The notes below the pieces were generated by a model. It was not told the origin of the DNA. It saw only the letters and a list, made by a program, of their open reading frames with translations, and searched no databases. Below, one piece after another: positions 53,214 through 63,818 of a DNA stretch of 64,000 nucleotides (the first letter of the stretch is position 1; each line of letters starts with the position of its first letter). Origin of the DNA: Amoebophrya sp. A120 (Eukaryota > Sar > Dinophyceae > Syndiniales > Amoebophryaceae); the NCBI GenBank assembly GCA_905178155.1, contig CAJINV010000001.1:14694142-14758141 (forward strand), in the 5' to 3' direction. A program made the position numbers and the translations under genes.

Positions 53214-54989
53214 TCACCCGGCATCCATGCGCACCGTCGCGGGCGTTCCAAACACGCGAATTTTTCCGTCGCTCCCGCCGCAAACGAGGGAGTTCTCGTT
53301 TTGGAAGGCCAGGGACAGCATGTTGTTCTTCCACATGATGTCGTCGTCCGGCACGATCCGCAGCTGGCACTCCCCGTCCACCAACTCCCAGACAAAGATC
53401 TTTCCGTCCTCGCTGCCGCTGTACACGTACGCATCATTTGGGTCGAGAATGCTCTGGATCTGGAACTCGTTGTTTCTATGGCCCTCGTACCGTTGCAACT
53501 CCTCCCCGGTGTCCTTCTCGAACAGGTAGATGCGGTGGTACAGACTGGACGTCAGGATGCACTGCGCGTCGCCACTGTAGCTGACCCGGGACAACGGGTC
53601 GCCCACCGGGTCCACATGGACCAGTCCCGCCCGCAGCTCGTAGCGGCGGAGGCGGCCGTCCAGCGAGGCGGACACGAACTCCGCGCCCAGCTCGACGTTG
53701 GAACTCGCGTAGACGGGCGGCACCGCGAGGTCCGTGATGGTGTCCTTGGCGTCCGCCAGGGTCTGGATGGCCCCGCGGCCGGCCCGCGCGTCCCACAGCT
53801 TCACGCACCCGTCCTGACTCCCGGTCAGTAAAAGCTGCGACTCGCGCCCGAGCAGCTTGCAGACGGTGAGGCGCTTGTCGTGCCCCTGGAACTTCCGGAT
53901 CACTTTCTTTTCCGTCACGTCCACGGCCACGGCGTGCTTGTCGGACCCCGCCGCGTAGAATGTCGAGCTGTCGTCGGTCACGGCAACGGACACCACCTCC
54001 TCGCGCTGCAGTTCGTCGTACTTGGCGATCGCAATCCCGGAGGCCGGGTTCCACAGTCGCACGGTGCGGTCCGCGGCCCCGGACAGGAGGTAGGTTTTGG
54101 TCTTGTTCCACTCCAGGGCGTACACCGCCCCCTTGTGCCCCTGCAGGGTTCGCTGGAGGATGCAGGGGATTTTGTCGTCCACCACCTCCTCTTCCTCCTC
54201 CTCCTCCCCAAGGTCCTTTTTGTTCTGCTCAAAGATGTTGCGTTCCACCTCGGCCAGCATGCGCAGATTGTCCACGTTTGGGTCGTCTTCTCCTATTCGG
54301 GAAGTTCTATCGCCATCGAGGTAGCTGACGGTAACTTCTCGCGAAGCAGCGCTGCCAGCCTCGTCTTGTTGTGCAACGAACTGCGGAGGTAACTTGCTCG
54401 TACTGGACGTAGAACCTCCACCGACGCCTGATTTTGTGCTACCTTGTTGTTGAAAAAGACTTGTCTGAGCTTGGCGGGGTGGTGCGAGCGGTGACGTTGC
54501 TGGTGACCTTCCTCGTTTTCTTTCATCACCATCTTCTTCACCCGACCGCTGCGGATCTCGCTGTAGATGTTGATCCCTGCTGCGATACTTGGCAAGAGCA
54601 CGCGGATCATCATCTTCCTGATCCTGGAACCAATGGGCATCACGTTCGCGGCGCCGCTTTTGTTCTTCCGCATCGTGGTCATTGTAGCTGCGTCTGTTGT
54701 ATGATCTCTCCCCCGCGCGTTCCGATCGTTCGCGATCGTGGTATCGATCTTGATGAACTACATGGTCTTCTTCTGGTTCATCTTCTCGATAATTCTCTAC
54801 TACCCGACGAGAACCTCCGCGTCGTCGAGAATCGTGATCCCGTCGCGAGCGGTGGTGGTCCGGACGCCGCTGGTCGCGCTCATCTTCACCATGTCGGGGC
54901 CGTCGCCGCTCGTAGTCAGGTCCATCCCGGTCAGAGTCTTGGTGCCTGTGGTCTCTGTTCGACGCCCTCGTTCGCGGACCCAGGTGCAT
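53214..54989 (-). CDS. WDR83: WDR83/MORG1-like WD40 protein with charged N-terminal extension
   Basis: About 591 residues in one exon, ATG 54989 (MHLGPRTRAS). The C-terminal ~310 residues are a seven-bladed propeller matching WDR83, a spliceosome-associated and MAPK scaffold protein: LQGHKGAVYALEWNKTKTYL, SGAADRTVRLWNPASG, VIRKFQGHDKRLTVCKLL, SASLDGRLRRYELRAG, YEGHRNNEFQIQSIL and SGSEDGKIFVWELVDG appear in family order. The first ~230 residues are full of Arg, Asp, Glu and His (RS/RD-like), unlike the short N-terminus of the animal protein, and fit a splicing-factor setting (inference). The acidic EEEEEEEVVDD precedes the propeller. The propeller assignment is firm; the ortholog name is probable. 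Confidence 0.85.
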   Translation of the reverse strand: MHLGPRTRASNRDHRHQDSDRDGPDYERRRPRHGEDERDQRRPDHHRSRRDHDSRRRGGSRRVVENYREDEPEEDHVVHQDRYHDRERSERAGERSYNRRSYNDHDAEEQKRRRERDAHWFQDQEDDDPRALAKYRSRDQHLQRDPQRSGEEDGDERKRGRSPATSPLAPPRQAQTSLFQQQGSTKSGVGGGSTSSTSKLPPQFVAQQDEAGSAASREVTVSYLDGDRTSRIGEDDPNVDNLRMLAEVERNIFEQNKKDLGEEEEEEEVVDDKIPCILQRTLQGHKGAVYALEWNKTKTYLLSGAADRTVRLWNPASGIAIAKYDELQREEVVSVAVTDDSSTFYAAGSDKHAVAVDVTEKKVIRKFQGHDKRLTVCKLLGRESQLLLTGSQDGCVKLWDARAGRGAIQTLADAKDTITDLAVPPVYASSNVELGAEFVSASLDGRLRRYELRAGLVHVDPVGDPLSRVSYSGDAQCILTSSLYHRIYLFEKDTGEELQRYEGHRNNEFQIQSILDPNDAYVYSGSEDGKIFVWELVDGECQLRIVPDDDIMWKNNMLSLAFQNENSLVCGGSDGKIRVFGTPATVRMDAG

Positions 54990-56072
54990 GATTTTATTAT
55001 CTGTCACCGGTTAGGGAAATGAGTACAGCTACAGGTACCTACTGGATAATCTAGTACTGTACTAGCAAAGGATGAACTGGGGCACTAATAGGGAAAAAGA
55101 AATAATAGAGATACATCGTATAATAAAGATAGAAGGAGCGTCCTAAGGCTGTTTGCAGGAGAGTGTCCGCGTTCTTGTACGCCAACACTACCATTATAAT
55201 GTTATCGTAATGGGAACTAAGAACGCCATGCGCATGCGTAGGATCCACTCTCTGTGGAGGAGCGAACGGAGTGGGCTTTCAAATCTAGTACTCGATAGAA
55301 AATGATCAGAATGTCGCGTAAACCATGTAGTCCATGCCTGGATTGATGAAAGATGAAACGGTCGCACTCTCAAATCTTCATATGTTTATGCTTATGAATT
55401 ATCAACGTGAGCGGGCGCGGGGAAGATGAAAGCAAAGAAGAGAGTGAGCATGTACTATGAAACTTCACTGATCTGCCTTTGTGGATCGTAATCGTATACC
55501 AGAGAAAAAGAAAAACTATGTGAGCATGTCCGGTGATCCCGACATTCCGGAAATAGATCTGGCGGATCAATGACAATAGCGACCTGTCTCGTCTCGACAT
55601 CATGCTGGATGCGAGTACTGTAGGCGCGGGTAGTTATTCGGCAGCCAGGTATTGCAAATCGTATTCCAGCAGCACTTGCATACAGAAGGTTAGAAGGACA
55701 CGGCGAAGGGCAACACTTTCCAGCCACTTGTTTTCGAGGTGGCGGGAGGTAAGGATATCCACTGTTCTGCAGAAGATGTTAAACCTACGTACACATAGTA
55801 GACGTAGTGGCTTCATGCGTAAAATTAGATCTGAAAAAGAAAAGAATCATACTAGACCAAAAGCTAGAAAAACTAGCACTTTTAGAAATACACGATCTAC
55901 CGGCTAAATCTTTTGACGCGCTTGAAAACTTAAGTCTTTTTTTATTTTCGCAGACGGAATGATAAAACACGAAACAAGGAAAGCTCCTAAGTAAACACGC
56001 TTCTTGTCTTAAGAAGAAAGGCAGCACTTCGTCTTAAGTGGTAGAGCGAAAAAACACCAAACCCAAACTTTT
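54990..56072. other. Intergenic, contains one dispersed short repeat
   Basis: No supported gene. A sequence at 55526-55592 recurs at 60327-60396 (listed separately). The rest is AT-rich with short frames. Confidence 0.45.
55526..55592 (+). repeat. Dispersed short repeat with a mini-ORF, copy 1
   Basis: Reads MSGDPDIPEIDLADQ then a stop on the plus strand, followed by tagcgacctgtctcgtc. It matches the copy at 60327-60396 (MSDDPDNMLEDLLDLAIQ then a stop, tagcgatctgtctcgtc) with small indels. Both copies keep an ATG and a stop, which may be chance. Confidence 0.55.
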
Positions 56073-59000
56073 CTAGCTCTCGGACTCTTCTCGTGCTAGT
56101 TCTCGGAAGAGCCCTTGCTTGTTCTTGTACTGCTTGTAGATTTCTATTTCAAATTTGAGCCCCATCGCTCTCTTTACCCACTTCCTTGCTTTATCGGTCA
56201 ACTGCCGGCGGTTTTCGGCTGGCTTTCCCCACTCGAGTACCTCCGACGCGTCTATCACCTTCTGGAGGTTGCCAATCCACTCGTCAAGCTTCTCGTCCGA
56301 AAAGTCCCCCGCCCAAGTCCAGTTGCACTTCATGGGCTCATCCTGTTTCCGTTGGAAAAAATCTTCATCCCACTTGAATGCGACAGGTTTGCTAATCTCC
56401 GGGCACGTGCGCTTCCGGGCCGCCCAAACTTCGCCCACGACGTCTTCGTCATTTAAAAAAAGTTTCCCCGCCGTAAAATCAGCCCGTACGTCCGGCTTTT
56501 TCCATTCCTTCCGCGAGCCACCTGGTATGAATGACGCAGAGTTGTAGGAAACCGCAAGCGGGACACGAATTGCCAGCGCATCATCCTTATCGTCTATCCT
56601 GCGCGGAGTATTCTATTGCGCAGAGGGATACAAACAAAAAAATACCCAACACAATAGTACTGCGCCGAAAAGGAATCCGGGAATCGGGGCAGGACAAAAC
56701 GAAGGGGATCCGCCCGTGACAAGGGGGGCCCATGGCGGGGGGGGGGTCCACGACCCCCCCCCCTGGGCTCCCCCGGGGGACTTGGGGCGGAGTCCCTGAC
56801 GGCCTGGGCCCGCCTCAGTATCTTGTTTACTTAAATACTTAGGTCAGGCACACACGGGCGAAGGGGCAGAGGAATCCGCGCACCCACGGTGCTCAGGGGG
56901 AGCCGCTTCCGTGCCGTTTGCCTAGACATAGTCCCGGGAGGACCGGTGTCCATCTTCGACACGGAGCGGGGCGCTTTTGTCCACCTTGCGTTGCCCTTAC
57001 TGTTGGGCGGCCGAAAGCCGCCGGCCGCGGGTTCGTGCCTCTGCCGCCCCTTCCAGGGAATGTGGCCCGATAAAGCGCCAGAAGGAGCGCAGACGCCGCC
57101 CGGCGAAAGGCTGGCGCCACAGCAATAGGCAACGGGGCCCGGGGCGGCCGGGGCAGCCGCGCGCCTGCAATTAGCCTGCCAAAGCGGGCGGGGGGTCCGG
57201 AGACAAACTTGAGGGGGCTTGCCGGGCAGTCGGTCGGCCCGGGAGGGGCGGGGCAGAGGGCGGGTTCGCTTCTAGGTGGCCGAGATATTGCCCGGGCGCC
57301 TATCCTATGCTCGCGTCTTTCTAGGTGAGCGAGACATTGCCAGCCCGGGGGCCGTCAAGCTTTCTGGAGGCCGTTGGCTGAGCATCTGCCCAAGCCGCAG
57401 AGCCAAATTAGCTTTCTTGCAACTGTGGCGAGGCGCCGCCTGTTTTGGCGGTGGCCGGCCTTACGCCTGCGGCCTTTCAGAGCGAACGCACAACCAACAT
57501 CCCTTAGGCGTTTCCCTAGTCGCCGCACCAGGGTCGCCACACATGGGGCCTGCATAAACAGGGGGACGCAGGGCGGCACTGCAATGCTGCATCCTATCCG
57601 GCCGCCGTGGCCTTATTTGCCGGAACCTCCGCACTGTGTACTGCGTGACTAAGTAGTGAAGACCCCCCACACCCATGGAGAGGCGCTGCGCTGGGCGGCC
57701 AGCTCGTGGCGGGGCTGGGTTGGCAGTGGGGCCCGGTGTTGTGGCTCGTCGGTGGGCCCGGTGTTGTGGCCCTGTGTTGTAACCAGCGACCTGGAGTTTG
57801 GATGGGCCGTGGTTGTCCCGGCTCCTGTTTTGCCGGGGCGCAGCTCTCTTCCGTTACATCACCACCTTGGCGCGGCGGCTAGGGCTAGGGCTAGGGCTGT
57901 GGCCTGGCTATGGCGTGCCGCTACCTAGCAACCAAGCAGGCGACGGGGCTTGCCACCCCGGCGCGTTTGATAACGGCCTCGCACTTGGCAGCGTTGCTGA
58001 CGTCCTTCCTTGACCCTTAATGCCCACCGGCGCTGCCTGTTGCGCTCGCCCCCCTTGCAACACAACAACATACTCTACGCCCCAACGACCAAGTACCCCA
58101 ACCCTTGGGCGAGCCCGGGTGCTTTTCTCGATTCCCCGCGGGCCCCATCCCGGTCCGGCCGTGGAACAGGGGGGGGCTTGAGAAATGGACGGCGAGCGGG
58201 CTTCTATCTTGGACCCTCTCAGGCGGGGCCGCAGTGCTATGGCTTTCGGGCGAGCCGCCGTTGCAGGGGGATGGCAACCAGGCACAACAGGACCGGCGCC
58301 CGCCCCCTCGTGCTGCAATTGCCGGCGGCTTCCCAGGTCGTCTCGGCTCCTTGCGGTAGGGCGCCGGCCCTTGCTCCGCTGCGCGCCTGTAGGGGGTGGG
58401 CTTGCTTCTTCTTGTGGTGTGGCATTTGTGTGAGGCGCGTGCTGTATGAGTTCGGCACCACCGTACGGACACCCACATCGTAGCCGGTGTCACTCCTGCA
58501 CGCCTGTGGTATGGCCGTGCGTGCCTATGGTTTGGCCGGATGGCGATGGGGTGATGCGGCGTACGGAAATTGGAAAATTAGCACATTATCTATGTATCTA
58601 TACCTTCTTTTTTCCCTTGGGTTGCATCAACCCTCACCTCACCAGCCCCCTCATCGGCAACTTCGTCGCAGCTCCCACAAACGCTTGAAAAACCGTCACA
58701 CAAACGCTTGAGAAAGCTCGTCATCTGCTCCTTCTGCTCAATCTCGAGAAACGATCCCGGGACGTCCCCAGCGCTGCCGCCAGCTTCTAACGCTGTCGCT
58801 GTTGCTCTCGAGCAGAACGCCTTCTCCTCGTCCTGGCTAATTTTGCCATCATCTGACAAAGATCGTTTCGAAGAATATAGATCCGCTTCGAAGGCAGCTG
58901 AAGCACGACGACATTTCGTGTTCAATCTTGTACGGACATAAACCAATTATAACCAGCCAGGAGCCTCACAGCCAACAGTTCTTGATTATACTCATATTGC

Positions 59001-59457
59001 AACGCAAAACCAAACTTGAAGTCTGAGTAGACCACTGATTACATGATGATGATGATGATGATGCTGGCAGTGTGCCCTTTAGCGGGCTGATTATACTATA
59101 TAAAGAAAAATAATTCTTACTGTCCGTGTCCCCACCGGCACGCTTGATCCGTTGCTCCACGATGGAGCACTCCATGGCGTCAAGTTGACTGGAAGAAGCC
59201 AGGTCTGGCTCGATCATCTTGTCGAAAATTTGGAGCAGCGGCGTCTTCCTTGCAAGGCATACCGCTGCGTCGTTCACCTTTGTATTTCGGAAGGCGTGCG
59301 GCGGCACCGGGCTGAACGTGTCGCCCGCCCCCCGTTCGTGCTCAATCTCGATGTCCGCGCTGGTGCCGACGCCCGCCAGCGTCACCTCATCCGCCAGGGC
59401 GGTCAGACCAGCGCTGGCCGCGCACAGAGCTCGTGCACGCGCAGAGATTAACCGCAT
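56073..59457 (-). CDS. Protein of unknown function, three exons, GC-rich second intron
   Basis: Exon 1 59457-59121 (MRLISARARALCAASAG, a possible targeting leader), exon 2 58897-58638 and exon 3 56612-56073. Introns are 223 bp and 2025 bp, both GT-AG; phases match at each join (GGDTD|TAFEADLYSS and DEGAGE|NTPRRIDDKDD). About 378 residues. Exon 3 is the best-ordered part, rich in Trp and charged residues (SRKEWKKPDVRADFTAGKLF; CNWTWAGDFSDEKLDEWIGN; RKWVKRAMGLKFEIEIYKQY). No family recognised. The second intron contains about 1.9 kb of DNA far richer in G+C than the gene. Confidence 0.68.
56690..58570. other. GC-rich block inside an intron
   Basis: About 1.9 kb with marked G+C richness and many G and C runs, sharply different from the AT-balanced flanks at 56640 and 58590. 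It begins near a G10/C10 hairpin at 56737-56763. The long frames on both strands within it are what GC-rich sequence gives by chance; none resembles a protein I know. Small internal direct repeats occur (ctaggtg(g/a)(c/g)cgaga at about 57273 and 57322; gggctagggctagggct at about 57880). Origin is unknown; an inserted foreign or host-derived segment is possible. Confidence 0.7.
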
Positions 59458-60577
59458 AATATTCGTGAGTCTTTCTCTCTGTCCACGTTCTACTCACTCA
59501 GGAGTCGTAACACAACTCCACGCCTATTTTCAAATGACGGGTATTGAAAAACAGGCGTCAATGCTAGCGGTAACGGGAAACAGAAAATAAGAGGTAGAGG
59601 GCAGGTCCAAGGACGAGACTCCAAGGAACAGTCTTTGCGGATCGTCCATCCATCGTATGCAAGAGAAAAAAGAAAAAACTAGAACTACAATCTATTCCGA
59701 ACACAGTTCTTCAGCACGAGACACGTGTCGTGGTGTGTGTGTGTGTGTTTCCGTCTCGCAATATGTACTTCAAACCCCTGTACACATCTATTTTGAAAAT
59801 GTCACAAGTTCGAACGTTCTTGTAGGGCTTTTTTCGGGAAGGAGACGCAAAATCCGGTGGTAGTGCAAAAGACAAACCTCAAAACATCACACTAGATCTT
59901 CGCCATACCGTGCTAAGAGCATGTGCACAAACAGTTTTTTTTTTAGAAAACAGAAACAACTTCTTTTTTTTTTTAATACATGCTCTCAGGGCTCGTGTGA
60001 TTTCAAACGCAACTCGAGTCATCAGGTGAACAGTGTCATGGCGGCGCGCGTGTTCTCGTGGTGTTTCTTTATTATTTTCCGTGTCAGAAGAAAAGTGTTC
60101 TCCAAGTTCTCTATTATTCTAGGTGCGGAGGCTTGAGCCAACCGACCAGGAACGGAAACACTCATCACGTGCGGACTCTATGCTGAGGACCTAGCTAAGT
60201 TATCGAGTTCGACGAATTCGCTTGGTCAACGACAACGATTCCCGACGAAGATGCTTTCACAAAGATTACGCAATACCCCGTTACGTCAAATGAGTTATTT
60301 CAGATAACGAATTTCACATTATAAACATGTCCGACGATCCTGACAACATGCTGGAAGATCTACTCGATCTGGCGATTCAATAGCGATCTGTCTCGTCCGC
60401 AGCACCACAGACTGTCTGTGCGACGCGGTCTGCCAAGCACTTTGCTAAAGTCGTTAATTTCGAAGAACCCAGACACAGGACACTGTAAAGAAAGACTTCA
60501 ACAGTCTTCAAACCTGGCTGTGGGGGCAACAAGGAAGTGAAAACAAAACCATGTAAAGACTGTCTATGTCAACATCG
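59458..60577. other. Intergenic, microsatellite and dispersed repeat
   Basis: A (GT)n tract lies at about 59732-59748 and poly-T runs near 59937 and 59965. The second copy of the MSGDPD-type repeat is at 60327. No gene supported. Confidence 0.45.
60327..60396 (+). repeat. Dispersed short repeat with a mini-ORF, copy 2
   Basis: Partner of 55526-55592, same orientation, 4.8 kb away. It shares atgtccg, gatcc, gaca, the gatctggcg block and the end tagcga(c/t)ctgtctcgtc. Confidence 0.55.
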
Positions 60578-61330
60578 TCAAATGCATTTCTTCTTCTTTT
60601 TCTTCGCAATTTGCTTATCTCTCCACCAGGCCCAATGTATTTTCTTCGGGCCGCAGTCGATTTTTCGAAGTTTCGTCAACCCAATCAGCGCAGCCCGCTG
60701 CGCGGTCCATTTCCGGTAGTAGTGCTGCGCGCATTCGATGTCCGCAATCTCCTCCTCGTTATGCGGCGGTAAGTCGAGATATTTGTCTTTGCAACTGGGG
60801 AGTTGCTGCAGCTGCTCTAGAGCAGGACGCTGATCCCCTATCATGGCTTCAGGGCGAGGTACTACCTCCTGCGGTGAAAGCTGGTAGCCCTCGCCGGAAA
60901 CAGCAGGACCAACTCTCGTGATTGCTGCGGGCGGAAGAAAAGGCATCAGAAACTCTAATGATCCGTGCTGCGGATAATGAGGGACGTCGGGAACTGGGTA
61001 AGGAGTGCTGGTAGGGGAGATCCTCGAAGTAGGGCCGCCTGATGTAAATGTATAATCGCGCCCGGTAGCGATCATCGCGATAGAAGACGAGGAGGGCACA
61101 CAGGGGTCCATCGAGCTCCTACACGATGTTGAAGACGTCCGCGAGATTTCTTGTGGTGCCTTTTTACGGTAGTAAGACGAGGAGGATGGCACCAGCAGCG
61201 GCGCCTGCTCCTGTTGATGACCGGGACCCGGAATCGATCTCCATGCTGACGCTGAAACAAGAGCAGGTGCGAACGTAGACGGGGTCCGCGGTACAGCAGT
61301 GGAGAAGCGACATGCTCGCGCAAGACTCAT
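60578..61330 (-). CDS. Putative mitochondrial protein of unknown function
   Basis: About 250 residues from ATG 61330. The N-terminus MSLARACRFSTAVPRTPSTF is Arg/Ser/Ala-rich without acidic residues, a classic mitochondrial presequence pattern. The middle is Pro/Ser-rich. The C-terminal ~60 residues (ECAQHYYRKWTAQRAALIGL, then KIHWAWWRDKQIAKKKKKK) are strongly basic and ordered, as in mitochondrial ribosomal or RNA-binding proteins, but no family is recognised. The frame is open further upstream to 61504 without a better start. Confidence 0.55.
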   Translation of the reverse strand: MSLARACRFSTAVPRTPSTFAPALVSASAWRSIPGPGHQQEQAPLLVPSSSSYYRKKAPQEISRTSSTSCRSSMDPCVPSSSSIAMIATGRDYTFTSGGPTSRISPTSTPYPVPDVPHYPQHGSLEFLMPFLPPAAITRVGPAVSGEGYQLSPQEVVPRPEAMIGDQRPALEQLQQLPSCKDKYLDLPPHNEEEIADIECAQHYYRKWTAQRAALIGLTKLRKIDCGPKKIHWAWWRDKQIAKKKKKKCI

Positions 61331-62157
61331 ACTCTTTGCAGATGCGGACGCGGTCCAAGGAGGTTCTATTGCTCTCCCGCGGGCCCAAAATTTGTCTTGA
61401 TCTTGACCTGTAGCTGTAACAAAAGAGGCGAGCACTACTTGTACTTCTCGGAACAAAACGAAAACGATCTTGTTCACCTCCAAACTGCCACGCAAAGGAT
61501 CCAAAAATATGCGCAGCTTCTTGAAGAGAGCTAGAGGAAGAGCAGCCTGCTATCGCGTTTTGTACTAAGGTGAACTCAGGGGACTGACAGATCAACACAA
61601 ACTGCGCACGCGCACCACATATCAGATCACCATGAGCCATCGGCGCCGTCCTTTTTTTGTCTGCACAAAGTCAGTCATCAATACAGAAAATTCATTTTCG
61701 CCGAGTTTGGTTTGAAACTTTAATTGACTTTGGCGTTGGGGGAATTTCTCTTGTATAGAAGCGATTTCATTTTCAACGAAAGGGAAATGTTGTGTTGGAA
61801 TATAATTTTGCAAACGCTTTCCGATCGGAAACTGAAGCGGCAGCGGAGGTAGCGCACTAGGTCTAGGAGTAGATCTTCAGCTACACCTAGTAATGCAACA
61901 AGCGAGATAACCTTATTCTTGAGTTTGTTGGTATTGAAAACTAAATGCAGAGACTGAGACAGGCTCCACTCGTCGTGCTCGACGCGTGCATTTGGAGAAA
62001 ACTCATGGGGAGAACTAACTTCACTTAACACCTTATGCTGAAGCTGATTTCATTTCGCAAACGAAAATAGAGCTCGAGAACTGGGTCGTGCACCATCATA
62101 CGTCGAAACCCCCCGGCTGCTGGAAAGCCGGCCGTCGCAGACGGAAGTACCCCCTTG
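61331..62157. other. Intergenic, no supported gene
   Basis: Short minus-strand frames at 61622-62031 have no coding character. Nothing else seen. Confidence 0.45.
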
Positions 62158-63290
62158 CTACAGCAGCACAAGGACGCCAAGAACCAGAATAGCCACGAAC
62201 ATGGCGGTGCCACAGCGGTTGTGCATGCGCTGCAGCCAGGAGAGCTTTTCCAGTTGGTTGCTCATGTTCAGCAATTTTGCGTCCATTTCCTCCAACTTGA
62301 TTTGCACCTGGTCCACCTTCCCGCTGACGGCGTCGACGCTCTCCGCCACCAGAGCCACTTTCCCGTCGATCTGTGCCAGTTTGACGTCGATCGCCCGAAG
62401 ACTTTCCTGCAGGCGCTCGAAGAGCTGCGACTCCTTGGCGCGCGCCTGATCGGCCTCCAGCTTCGACTTGCGGAGCGCTTCCATCTGCTGCGCGTGTTGC
62501 TGGAGGAGCAGTTTCACCAGTGATTTGGTCTGCTCCGCGTTGCACTGCAGGATCATCTGCCGCATTTCGTCCTTTGCCGCGTGAATCGCGGCCGCCTGCA
62601 GCTGCAACACCTGCTTGGTCTCGAGCGCATCCTTGCGAAAGTCCGCGTTAAAGTCGCTGGTTTGCCGCAATTTGGTGGATTGAAACACCTTGTCCACCAT
62701 GATCTCGTCCTGTTCGCTGATCGTCGGAAACCGGTCCTGCCGGTTGTGGCTGCTGATACCGGAACGAAGACTTCGCCCGATCATCTCCGGACCCACAGCA
62801 GACATCAAAGGGCCGGCGACGGGAACAGCCCCCCCGTCGAGTGCGGCGGTAGACGTGTGATTGGTGCTCTCCCTGCGCGGAAAAACGACTTCATCACTGG
62901 CATTCTGTCTGGTGTCGATAAACTCTATCCCGAGTATATCTTGTTCCTTTCCATTGTGACCATCGCCGCAAAGGCCGGCGGATCCGAGGAATTTGTTCTT
63001 TCCTGCACCACACACGATGTTTCGCAGTGATCTATCGTTTTCCTCCAGCTCTTTGGTAGCCTCTTCTCCTGCGGTCACCGGCTTGTCCTGCCAGGCTGAG
63101 GCGAGTTTTGCGATTTCCCAAGTCCGCTGCGCCTCGTCGAAATCAGAAAAGAGCTGCGTCAGCTCCAGGCTCTGAAAGCGCGCCTGAGTCAATAGCTCCC
63201 CCTTCAGGTTCGGAGTGCTGTGTGTTTTTGCAGAAACTGAAACTTGAACGTGTTCGAGACTGATTAAGTACCTTGCGACAATGGAAGATG
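62158..63290 (-). CDS. Tail-anchored coiled-coil protein, 5' end unresolved
   Basis: A frame of about 375 codons ending at 62158. The second half is a long coiled coil (MILQCNAEQTKSLVKLLLQQ; LEADQARAKESQLFERLQES; LRAIDVKLAQIDGKVALV with heptads) followed by RMHNRCG and a C-terminal hydrophobic helix MFVAILVLGVLVLL, so the protein is probably tail-anchored in an internal membrane with the coiled coil in the cytosol. The start is not resolved: there is no ATG in the first ~165 codons, so at least one 5' exon is missing; a candidate is MLISSRLHQCMLCEY at 63334 with a GTACTT donor near 63272, though the phase does not fit the obvious acceptor. The layout is SNARE- or tether-like, but no family motif is present. 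Confidence 0.65.
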
Positions 63291-63355
63291 TACTCACACA
63301 GCATGCATTGATGTAATCGCGACGAAATCAACATATAATCGATGTCACACGTGTA

Positions 63356-63818
63356 CTATTTGCTTTCGAAGGCGGCCCGCGTTTCCCAGGATGGCACCGG
63401 CACTTCGGCGTACTGGGCCTCCGCTTTTTTGCGCGCCTCCGTTTCAATGAGCTGTTTTTCCTTCACTCGCGGCATGAGCTCCTCGTGAATCAGGGACCAG
63501 TCCTCTTCCCCGAACTTGCTTGCCTTCCAGTCGTATTTTGCGTTGTTTAGTGCGTATTTAGTCGTCAGCCACTGGAGCGAGCGCTTCGCGCTGGTCAGGG
63601 TGAAGTTGATTTCGCGGATTTTCGTCTGCGCCACCCGGTCGTTGGTGAAGAGCATGTCCGGATCCATGTCGCCGTGCTCCCACAAATCGGCCCAGTGGGT
63701 CAAGCCGGAGAGGTAACCTTTCGCGTTGTGAATCAAATTAGCGACCACCTGGGCGTCGCTCTCAAAGTTGTGCATCACATCTTCCGCCCGTTCCAACGCC
63801 GCCTGTTTCTTCTCCTTG
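63356..63818 (-). CDS. Last exon of a gene of unknown function, partial at window edge
   Basis: Begins after a strong acceptor (gttgttgcag, 63819) with KEKKQAALERAEDVMHNFES and ends VPSWETRAAFESK, stop at 63356. About 153 residues, mostly helical and charged (WSLIHEELMPRVKEKQLIE). The frame continues open toward the window end, but that part probably belongs to the intron or to an upstream exon. No domain recognised. Confidence 0.6.

Noticed and set aside
53301-54392. Plus-strand frames of 170-176 codons
   Set aside because: Antisense shadows of the WDR83-like propeller.
57870-57900. Telomere-like gggcta repeats
   Set aside because: Only about three units in a GC-rich block, not a telomere array.
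57908-58493. Frames of 136-158 codons on both strands of the GC-rich block
   Set aside because: Overlapping frames on both strands with Ala/Pro/Gly/Arg bias are expected from high G+C; no domain, and they lie in an intron.
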